Assembly: GCA_029168955.1 (NCBI GenBank)
Contig: JAPDOI010000065.1
Span: 1,426,001 to 1,490,000 of the forward strand
From: Aplectana chamaeleonis
Taxonomy: Eukaryota > Nematoda > Chromadorea > Rhabditida > Cosmocercidae
Direction: 5' to 3'
DNA length: 64,000 nucleotides
Shown here: positions 37,082 through 47,400 of the stretch, piece by piece
Position numbering within the stretch: position 1 is the stretch's first letter
How the letters are laid out: every line of letters starts with the position of its first letter
Notes under the pieces: model-generated
Database searches by the model: none
What the model was told of the DNA's origin: nothing
What the model saw: only the letters and a program-made list of their open reading frames with translations
Position numbers and translations under genes: made by a program

Positions 37082-37572
37082 TTAAAGGCACAGGACACCC
37101 GAGAAACTATTTTTCAGATTTCATGCTTGTCTTGGAGAGAGTCACACGCTGATCACAGTGGTATCTCTGAAATCGTCCAGAACCCCCTTTGAACCAAGTT
37201 ATGCCTCTTCAAAGAGGCTTAGATTTTTGGGTTGAAAAATTGGTGGACGAGTTGTCTCAGGTCTGTATTTCTCTTCATTCGCAATCGTTGCGTGAGAGAA
37301 AGCCAGTATAAGGAGACAGCCCGGCAATGGACTGAAGAACAACGACTTGTTGGAATTCATCCATCCATAGAGCCGCTATCGAGTTCGAAAATCTGAAGGG
37401 GGTCGGGCCTGTGGTAGTGAGCGAAGGGGGTCGGGCCTGTGGTGGTCGCTTATATCTCGCTTATTTGGAGGAAATGAGATCTGGAATTTTGCATGTGTTA
37501 TACAGGAGGGGTCTTCTACACAATTACATGAAAATCTCAAAATTTACATCTGAGGGTGTACTGTGCCTTTAA
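37082..37572. mobile_element. MITE, family C (TTAA-ended)
   Basis: Starts TTAAAGGCACAGGACACCC and ends GGGTGTACTGTGCCTTTAA, 491 bp. Shares GATCACAGTGGTATCTCTGAAAT, GGACGAGTTGTCTCAGG and GGTCGGGCCTGTGGT text with 42412-42908. Confidence 0.8.
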
Positions 37573-37879
37573 GACGGCGGCGGCGGGGGATTTCAATAGT
37601 CTATTTGTGAAACAGGTGCCAGAATTATTATTTTGTACTTATTTTCTATCGGAATTAAATAATGAGAAGCAGTTGTTTGCATTATTTGACGCACATACTT
37701 AATAATTCGTATATTTTTCTGATATAGCCAACCGTCTCGTAAATACATAGTCTGTTTGCTTTCCTGTTCGACAGTTCAGTTCAGTCTCAAAAGAAAGATA
37801 GAATATGCTAGCTGGAGTAATTTAGCTTTTTTTTCTGGAAAGTAGTGGGAATGACGAAAAAAATTCTTTGACTTACTAG

Positions 37880-38185
37880 AAAAGTCGAATGAAAAAAATT
37901 CGAAAAATCATTCGACAGTCGATTGAAAAAGTCGACTTTTTATTCGAAAGGTCGAATATTCGAAAATTTCAAAATCCGGAATTATTCGAAAAGTCGAATA
38001 TTCAAAAAGTTCAAATTCCCGAATTATTCGAAACGTCGAATATTCGAAAAGTTCAAAACCCCGAACTATTCGAATAGTCGAATACTCGTAAACTTCAAAA
38101 TCCCGAATTATTCGAAAAGTCGAATATTCGAAAACTCCAAAGTTCCGAATCATTCAAAAAGTCGAATATGCGAAAAAAAATCTGA
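37880..38185. repeat. 42-bp minisatellite, locus 5
   Basis: About six units of ATTCGAAAAGTCGAATATTCGAAAA followed by NTTCAAAATCCCGA, period 42 bp, translating as a 14-residue repeat (NYSKSRIFEKFKIP type). Not a gene. The flank AGTGTGGTCCACTTCAGTGTGG resembles that of locus 4. Confidence 0.9.
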
Positions 38186-39342
38186 AAATGTAAAAGTATA
38201 GTGTGGTCCACTTCAGTGTGGAATAAAGGCGTGAGTTATAATAAATTTAAGGTTCTCGCATCACACTTCGCTGATGAAGCCAATGTGTTGCATCCACCAC
38301 ACGAGTTTCACACCAACATCAGCAATAAGTTAGAAGTATTTATTTCTAGCTGCAAAAATAATTGACTGTTGCTATCAGTGGTGAGCGAAAGTTATTTTAA
38401 ATGGCAAATAATACTGAACATGAGCGTGTTACTGAATCTAAAACAAAGCAATCGTGAGATATTTCAATGAATTGGCTGATTGAGCCGTAGTTCGTGTTAC
38501 ATGTTGCACCTATACTCCATTTCTGCAATCTTATGTTCATTATTATTTCAGGGGCCTCCCAAAAAGACAGCAGCGATCATATATCCATATTGTTTATCGT
38601 GCTGAATACGCAAGAAGATGGCACGTTGAAGCATAATAAAACTCGTAGAACACCTCCACTGAAAAAATAGCGTGATGGAATGCGTATGGATGAACATTCG
38701 GTATTGCCTGTTTAAACTTTCTCATTATTTTATGCTATTTTTATAGTCAAGCTGTGCCAAATTTGATACCGCTTGAATATTCTGTATGACATCAATAATG
38801 TCGTGAAACATATGCTCAGAATACAGTTCCGAACGCACAGCTGAGCAGTTACCTGAAGGCAGCGGTCGCGAAAAAATATCCCTATCTACTTTTCTCCTCT
38901 GAACCCTTTCCTGGTTTCAGAGAAGTCGGACCCAAACGAAAAATATTGTTTTAAAATCCTTGTTTGGTCATATTATCAGCTCCAATTTTCCTTTTTTTCA
39001 TAATGTATGAGCCCACTCCATACCGTCGGCATCGATAATTTCTTGTCTAACTTGCGATTGGAATTAATCAATGAGCAATGGCCTTCAGACTAGTCTGCTA
39101 AACAATTCCTGTTCTCACCTAATAAAAAAATGAATGGAGTGCTTTTCATATTGTTCAATTATTTTTGTTATCTAAATTAGCTGTTATTTCGGCATGTGAA
39201 TGCCAATGAATTTCGACGATACACGAAGGAGACTTCAATTTTTTTGAGCGGAGCTGTGCACTTGTGCGCGAATCATCAATTCAGATTTTAATAACTTTAA
39301 TTATAGTGCGTTTCTTGTCCCGTAACCCTCATAGTTTTTAGC
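38186..39342. other. AT-rich stretch, no firm gene
   Basis: A TTATTTCAG acceptor-like site at about 38552 is followed by short open frames ending within 100 bp, next to an AATAAA. Too little to call. Confidence 0.35.
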
Positions 39343-39507
39343 CGTTTGGGAGCCGTTCTGGTTTATATGGTTTCCTCAAGAACTTTTTTCATCGCGATCA
39401 CTGCCAGCTTCAAAAATGCAGAGTTTAACAAATCTAAAGGCTCACTGTTTTCTCATGGAAGCCAAATTCTTCGATTGTTACGGATACAACCAAGCTCTAC
39501 CCTAAAA
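39343..39507 (+). CDS. Candidate exon, unknown gene
   Basis: After a TTTTTAG acceptor-like site the frame reads an aromatic-rich peptide (VWEPFWFIWFPQELFSSRSL, KMQSLTNLKAHCFLMEAKFF) before a stop. Composition is protein-like, but no family is recognised and no donor is clear. It may belong with the candidate exon at 39598-39829. Confidence 0.2.
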
Positions 39508-39597
39508 TCGTTATATCATTTGAATTTTGATACCATGCGCGATTCGCGCGCACAAATTTGTTTCCATCGTTTTTAAAACTTTCCTTTTTTTTGAGCA

Positions 39598-39829
39598 GTA
39601 TAACAACTATAAAGACACTTCAGAATTCAAAGAATTTAATCCCGCGAACTGGTCTGATTCAACAGATCAATACTTTATATCACCTCCACCGTTGGAACTA
39701 AGTTTAAAAGACAGACTAGGCCAAGAGTCACGCAAGTTTCGTAGAAGCCTAAGCTCAACGCTACTTCAAGCTTCACGTGCCGCGCTTCAGATGTCGTCCG
39801 CAGTCTTGTACCTCTTCCCACCTGCTTGA
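39598..39829 (+). CDS. Candidate 3'-terminal exon, unknown gene
   Basis: A TTTTTTGAGCAG acceptor-like site precedes an open frame ending in TGA at 39827-39829. It reads QYNNYKDTSEFKEFNPANW, then a basic, serine/leucine-rich C-terminus (KDRLGQESRKFRRSLSSTLL). The mix of charged and aromatic residues and stop-free length favour a real exon, perhaps a cytoplasmic tail. It lies 1.5 kb upstream of the GPCR gene on the same strand. No domain recognised. Confidence 0.3.
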
Positions 39830-41296
39830 TGCTTGAGTATGTCTGATTAACACATCACAGAAATTTTCTGTAAGATTCTTATCTAGTAATCATGCTATTC
39901 AGTCGAGAAGAGAAGTATTATTGTCTGCAAACTGAGTGGAAAATGAGGAACTAACATGATGTAGTCTGCTCTACTGGCGTTAATTACCTCATAAATGAGG
40001 ATCGGTTCTTTAAGTTTACTGATACTGTAGATTACTCATAGATCTCCACGCATAGGCTTTAAAAGCCTGACCATAGATTGAGTTCACCTTACAAACCGTC
40101 AATGAGGTTCTCTGAAGACAGGGATGAAACAAATCACATCTGAATCATTAATAAATTATTGAGGGCTAGAAAGAAATTCTAGTCTTTTACTTTCCAACCC
40201 ATGATTCATTACTTAAATCAAGCCGAAAAGGTTACGCGATGAACCGAAAACGAAGGAAAGGTTCTTGGATGGTGCAGACGCAGAGGAATTGGAGAACGTA
40301 TCGTCCCAGCTCCGAACCCTTTTCATGAGCATCTCTTACTTAGGTTTTCGGTATCTTGATTTTTCACCTTTGATTAACTCCTCAAATTTCTCCAAGTCTC
40401 GAATAACGAAATTTCCTTTCTCTGTCTGATAAGAGATTTCAACCTATAAAGGAATGCAAAAATTTCCTTGAAGCTCATTCCTCTCTCATTGCGTTGTTTG
40501 ATTCTCCTTCGCCGAATAACTGAGGCAAGTTCATGATGGGTTTTTACTGCGGATGAAGTTTAATTGCGGAATTCCGGAACGGGCATGCCTTGTGTGTTTG
40601 TTAGCCGCCTTGTAATATCTTCGTAATTAGAATCTTTTCAAAACAAGGAACCTACTGGATTCCTGCTTATTTGATCTTCAGCCTCCAGGCTTTTTCAAGG
40701 GAATTTAGCTCAACTAGCCGACGAAAAATATGTAGATCTAACCTCTGCTCGCTGCTGAATATCTTGTTCTTCCATAAACACCGACTATTGTCTTTTTTCA
40801 CTTACTTGATACTTGATTATTGATGATTTGTCGCTCAGGGGCCGGTTTGTGGGTGGCTTTTCTAGCTATTCATGGTATCGCCCTACCAAGGCTCACGCTC
40901 TGAGTCTATCATGAAGTCTCAGTAAGTTAGATTACTAGCACCGTTTGCGAAGGCGTTACGAGATTTTTGAGGCCTGTGCATAATCTGGTGGGGAAATTCG
41001 CTACGCAATCAGGGGATTGAATGCAGACACGAAGCTGCATAGTCGCCCTCCATCCCTCAACGTGCCGGCGCGTCTTATGCTGCTCGATTGTGTGAAGATC
41101 AGCTGCACAAGGGTGAGGAGATGTCAAAAAAAAAGTATTGGGCTCCACCTACAAAAAGTGTACAGACGTAATCGCAAAGTACTCATCGTAGGTCTATTCA
41201 GCGTAGTAGAGCTCTCATGAAACAAAACTTTATGATTTTGAAAGCACTCCACCGTCGGAATATTCTCCACTTAATAGCCCAACCAGTCTTGCTTTG
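39830..41296. other. Upstream intergenic region of the GPCR gene
   Basis: AT-rich with no repeat array. The frame of GPCR exon 1 stays open upstream to about 41210, so the true 5' end or trans-splice site lies somewhere before 41297. Confidence 0.4.
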
Positions 41297-41478
41297 ATGG
41301 TGAATCCGAGACCTGCCCTGGTTGTATTATACATTCGAATGTCAACGACAATTTCAGACTGCGTAATGACGGTGTATCCAGACATTATTCCATTGCCTTA
41401 TCAAGTGTTCTACATACTTATACCTACAATCAGCATAATTGGAAACGCGATAATCATCTACGTCACTGTGCGATCAAG
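41297..41478 (+). CDS. GPCR exon 1 (N-terminus and TM1)
   Basis: Encodes a short N-terminus and TM1 (VFYILIPTISIIGNAIIIYV), ending TCA AG before donor GTAAAAG (phase 2). ATGs at 41297 and 41339 are both possible. The second gives an extracellular tail of about 20 residues, usual for the family. Frame remains open upstream. Confidence 0.8.
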
Positions 41479-44400
41479 GTAAAAGTTTCCGCAGAGAAAG
41501 AATGTCAGTGCTGCGGTATTTATAGTTTCAAAGAGGACGTCGCTTCAGCAGTCTTTGCAATAGCTATCTATACGACCTTGTCTGATGATTCTGTACATAA
41601 CACGACGTTGATACACGTTCTTTATGGCTAACGATTCGGAGCAATCTCCTTCTTCAGAGTCAGACCAGGTGGCCTTCTAACATCTCAAGTGGTGGCCTAC
41701 AGCGATTCCTTTCATCAACGTTCCGAGCTGTTCTGATCGCTATCCAGTTCTTGGCTAGGGTCTGAAGAAGAAGGTCTCTACGAGACGTTAACCATTAAGA
41801 ACCTTTTGTCGAGTACAACATCATCAGACAACTATATTATTATCATGCCGAGGTATATGGAAAGTCGAGCACAGAGATTTATACGACTTTGGTTACCCGG
41901 AACGCACTTTAGCCCATAAATAGTATGCCACACGTACAGTCATCTACTGCTCACGAGGCGGTGCTTGACGCATCGTGCCATGGCGTGCTCCTCTAGTGGA
42001 GGGCTGGTTAATTAAATGGTAGCAAGCAATGTTCGACGCCACGCACACCGCCTCAACTGACGCCCTCATTCGAAAAAACACTAGATTCGCATATTGTTTT
42101 TTTACGGTAGTAGTAGACTAGTTTTATCAAATACAATCATAGCTTTTCTTCTAGTTCACTACGAGGTCCATGCAACATATTGATCGGTTTGATATCCGTC
42201 GGAGACTTTTTCCACATGTTCGCGCAATATGTGATGGTGATTTCGCATGATGTGTGAGTTATTTTATTTGTGTTAGAAAATATATTAAGAGGTTCAAAGC
42301 TTCCGGATAACGACATTCTGACACAAATCTTCTGGGTAAATGGAGGTCAGGAGAAGTTTCCTGGACCAGCGCAGACACAGTCCAAGTTGAAGAGTCAAAG
42401 AGCTTTAGACCTTAAAGGCACAAAGCACCCTTAGATATGAATTCTGTGATTTTTATTTAATTCTGTAGTAGAACACTACTGTATAACATGTGCCAAGGCG
42501 AGATCTCAATACCTGCAAATAAGCTAGATATAAGAGACCACCAAGGGCCCGACTTCTCCCATTCACCACCACGGTCCACACCCTTTCCTTATTTTTGGAC
42601 TCATTAGCGGCTAGATGGATGGATTAATTCCAACTCTGTCGTCGTTCATTGCTCCCTTGCCGGTCTATTTTCTCGAGACAAAAATGGAGCCTCCAATTCA
42701 AAAATGATTGGAGACAAATACAGGCCTGAGACAACTCGTCCACTAGAATTTCGTCCTCAAAATGTGAGCATTTCTCCGGAGCCATAAGTCCGCTCTGAGC
42801 GAGGAGGCTCTGAGCGATTTCAGAGATTTCATTGTGATCAGCGTGTGATTTTCTCCAAGATAAACGTAAACCTAATAAGTTATTTTCTGGGTGTCTTGTG
42901 CTTTTGGGATTTAGTTTTATCCACTAATGAAAGCAGCGTACAAGCTCGCAAATGTGGTTGATATAGGAACCTCATCTGTGTCGTACGGCTCCCAACAGAA
43001 CGCACATGTCGTTGGAAGGATCGGAAATTAGTCGCAACGACTGTCTGGGAATCGTTTCTATGTGCCCTGCGCCTCGAAGATGGTAATCTCATGGTCAGTG
43101 GTGAAAATAGGAAGTTCATCTATAAAACGGTGGCTGAAGGATATATTTCCAGTTTCACTCCATTGTGGCATGCTAGAAAATGATTATACGAAGTCAAAAT
43201 TTAAAAGGCAGTGTCCACGATAAAGACCAAGTCTGATTTTGTGGTGGAGATCGGCAGCTGCGGGGCCTAGCGCAACCCGAACGTTGAGAAAACTAAGAAA
43301 ATTGAGTAGTAGTTGTTTTGTTTAACTGGACCACGAGGTTGGTAGATGCTTTATTGGCTTACGCACGTTTCGGCGGGATCGCCGTCTTCAGAGCCTGAAA
43401 GGAACAAATCAGAAGTGTGCTTATTCGGCCAAATGTCGACTAAACCTTACTAAAATTCGAGAGAAGTTCTTTCAAAACGTGGTCAATAACAGAGGAACTA
43501 GGAAGTTACCGCACCTTGCCAGGAAACTCGCTAGAGGACCAGCAGCATAGAACGGTTGGCGGATGGCGGAGCACAGACCGAAACCGCTACCTCTCGACGT
43601 TAGAATGCGAGTCTGAGGTAGGGCTTGAGCTCTCCAGCTATATATAGGCACTCCCCCTTCCGATTGATTTTTGGGTCGCTCGCCTGGATCCAAAATGCCT
43701 CCAGGGTTTTTCTGGCAGGGGTATCGGTTTCCCGCGCAATTATCTCGACCTCGACATAGTAATTATCGCCGTTGTGGGCGTTAACACGGTGACACCCCAG
43801 AACTGTTGATACCCGCAGCTTATCCTTGCCGTCTAAGTGCTCTTTGATTCTAAGCCAGAGCGGTCGCGAAGTCTCACCAATATATTGCTCGACGCACAGC
43901 TGGCACGAGATCCTGTAGACCACACCGCATGCAGTGCAATCTCCCTCTCTACCAGTTGGGCAGACCACACAATTGGGAGTTGTGCAAATGCGGTCATATA
44001 GACGGTTTCGGATGAGGCGGTTTTTGAGGTTATTTGGAGGGATGTCAGCAATGGCGACAGAGCTTTCCAGACCGGCTTTGCGTAGGCATTTTCGCAGAGA
44101 TTTGCTCACTTCATCCGAAATGAAGGGCATTTTTATGGGAATTTTGCCATCAACTGCTGATTCCTGCTCTTCGCGGCGTGCGGCTGAGCCTCTGAATCTG
44201 CGCAGAACCATACTGGGGGGATATCCGTTAAGAGCCGCAATTTCTTGCGCCATCTGAACAGATTCTTTTTGCTCGTTTTCTCCGGTACAGACACATTTCG
44301 CCGTTCGATACACATTTTTAACAACCGCCCTTTTTGTTATTGAGGGGTGTGCTGATTGGTAATGAACAATTATGTTTTTGTTACTTGGTTTGCGATACCA

Positions 44401-47400
44401 TTTTGTGGCGAAAATGCCCCCCGAAAATTTTATTTGGACATTTAGGAAAGGAAGCCAGTCTACCACCTGTTTTTCCCGGGTAAATTTAACATTTTCCGAC
44501 AGATTGTTGATGAGTTCAAAACACTGGTCCATTTCCTCCTGGGTAGGGCAGACGACAAAGCAGTCGTCTATGTACCTACAGTATAGCATTGGAAGCCGTG
44601 CCAGCACCGGAGATTCGATTTTACCCATAAATGCTATGGCAAGCGTGGGAGCTAGGCGCTGTCCCATGGCCAGCCCTCTGACCTGACTAAAGTATTGTCC
44701 TGACCATCTGAAAATGTTGCATTTAAGGCACTCATGGAGAAGTGTCATAAGCTGCGCAATCGTTAACCCGAACATGTTAATTCAGCTTTGGTGTTGGGTA
44801 AGAAGCTCGAAAACGGCCTCCATAGCATGGTCATTACTGACATTGGTGTAGAGGGCGGTGGCGTCAAAAGACTCCATTATGCACGGGTTTGCGGGTTGAA
44901 TGCTGCGGAGATGGTCAAGGAATGCGCGGGTGTTTGGGAGGTGGGCCGAAATGTGTTCTAGTAGTTGTTTTAAAATGTTGTTGATGAACCAGGCAATACG
45001 ATCAGTGGGACCACCCTCGCAGCTGATGATGGGCCTGACTTTTATGGGAATTTTAGTAAGGTTTAGTCGACATTTGGCCGAATAAGCACATTTCTGATTT
45101 GTTCCTTTCAGGCTCTGAAGACGGCGAACCCGCCGTAACGTGCGTAAGCCAATAAAGCATCTACCAACCTCGTGGTCCAGTTAAACAAAACAACTACTAC
45201 TGATTACAATGCCGAGGTTCATGGAGAGTCGTACCTGGAGACTTATAAGAAAATTGAGTTTGTAACGGTCCCCTACGGCCCCAAAGTTGGACACCCAACA
45301 GCTCGTCACACCCAGATGCACTTTCCACGCCCACCGACGTGAACAAATGAATGCTCGAGATTGTGAGGTGAGCGATAGTTTCCGATTAATAGCCCCGTTC
45401 TTCCCTTCATTCTCAACTTCTCTCTTTACTCAGGTCAGCTCGCATACATCGGCTGCAAAATACGGAAGTTACAAGCCTCGGACAACTCGTCCACCATGTT
45501 TCCTTAGCTCAGTCTTTGATGGACCATAATTCCGTTCCAGGAAGGTCTTGTACGATCCCAAAAACATCAATGGAATCAGCATGGGACCGTCTTCAAGATA
45601 GGCGGAAAAGCAGAAAAACGATTCTTATCGTGAACACTGCCTTTAATGAAGCGTCGCATTCCACTAATGCTATAAAAACTGCAGTGAATCCGGGGGGAAG
45701 AACCTCCTCCTCATGCATCGGCGGTTGAGGAGAGCTAGTCCACCTGGGACCCACGGCTTTGTGGCAACTCCAACCTGTCGTGGACTGCACGCTCAGCTTG
45801 CTTTCTACACTGCCACTGCGGGACAAGTATTACTACGCCCTAGTGCCCCGACGGACTGCGGACTCCATGGAGCACACATTGAAACGTACCATCACCAAAA
45901 TAGGACACATCGCCAGCGGTCGTCGACCGCTCCTTTGTCTGTAATCTTGCTACACAATAGAACTCCTGAATGGGGGTTAGGCATTTAACCATATTAGTCA
46001 AGAACAACGAAAAGCTAAACTACTAAGGACGGACCTCGCGTAGTGACTGGGGCTCTGCAAACCCAAGTGGCTATCCGGACCATAGTCAAACGACGAGGCC
46101 TCGGTAGGACGTGTGCCACAACTGGACCGCGGGATAGTTCACCTAGCCCCCTGCTCCATTGTCCCACCTTTGGACGTCTGCTTTCTAGGCAGTACGGTTA
46201 GGAGCACCACTCAACTGCGCTTTATTTGCGATGAGGACGAGCGACGGGGGTGAGGAGTGCGTTAACCATTTGCGACTGTCAGCTATCGATCACCAATGAC
46301 GAGTGCAGCCATTCGGGCGAATGCGATCGGAGACCAGCTCGAGTCCTTGGGTGGTTAGTCGAGGCGGTCCATGCCACACTGGCCGTTCTGGGGCTGTCAT
46401 GTCATCTTATCGACATGAGTGGGCGTGTCTACCGAGCATTCGATTGTTATACCTTACTAGTGCGCCGCCAAAACCTATGCCGGTGTTCCCCGCCGGGCCT
46501 TTGATGCATTGATTGATAGAGTCGGACGAAATTCACGACAATAACATTAGGTTAGTGGTAATACAGTTGGGCCAATGGTATAGTTTTGCGACACGCGGTC
46601 GCGTCGCACAGCGACAGTGAATACCTATCGCGGAGCTCTCGCCCTTTCAATTCGTCTCTGTCGCAGTGCGCTGCACAGCGAGAGCGACAGTGGCAACGAC
46701 AGGAATCGGCACATTGCAGTATGTCAGGACTCCGCGACACGTCGCTGCGACGGACACGCGATAACTGCTTCTACGACGGCCAGTGCCAATGCTCCTATGC
46801 TGGTCCCGCCACGATTAGTGCTAAATGTCATGACTGTCGCTCATGATTGCGACACAGCATATTCACCTTACGTAGCTCATAGAGTTGGTGGTATTTATAT
46901 GTAGAGCGGTGTTGTAAATAGTGTAACAGTTTTGGCTGTAGGCATATTCATATGAGGTTTTTGATAGTTGGAAACACGTTTCACAAATATCAAAAGCTTC
47001 AATATACTCTTTTGACTTACTTGACTTAATCGGTTGGCTTTCGCCTGACGCGGTCATTCCGCATCTTCACCGAGGTGTGCCGTCCTAGTAGTCAGCCGTG
47101 TCCATTTTTCACGGTCTTCAGCCACAATTTGAACACATTCCATCCAGCTGTCACTATTCCATTTCCTGCGAAACGAAACATCGCGCCTGAACTGTCTTTC
47201 GATGCCGAGTGACTTTAAATCCTCTTTAACCACATCCGTCCAGAACTTTCGCCTACGCCCAGGTGGCCGTTTCCAGACAGGATTTGGAAGCATTTTTAAA
47301 GCGTGTTGTACGAGACGATCCGGCGTTCTTCTTAGTATATGCCCGAGCAGTCGAAGTCGACTTTCCATTGCTGCTTGAGATGGCGTTAGGAGATGCTGGC

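Larger units (their letters stand above)
43201..45646 (+). mobile_element. MITE, family A, split by a Penelope-like element
   Basis: Left part 43201-43307 starts TTAAAAGGCAGTGTCCACGAT; right part 45260-45646 ends ATCGTGAACACTGCCTTTAA. Removing 43308-45245 and one 14-bp duplication leaves 494 bp, the length of the uninterrupted copy at 12047-12540. Confidence 0.9.

Noticed and set aside
37889..38201. Repeat-protein genes with 14-residue NYSKSRIFEK-like repeats
   Set aside because: Explained by a 42-bp minisatellite that is open in several frames and on both strands.
43934..44257. Plus-strand frames across 43.9-45.1 kb
   Set aside because: Antisense shadows of the Penelope-like polymerase.
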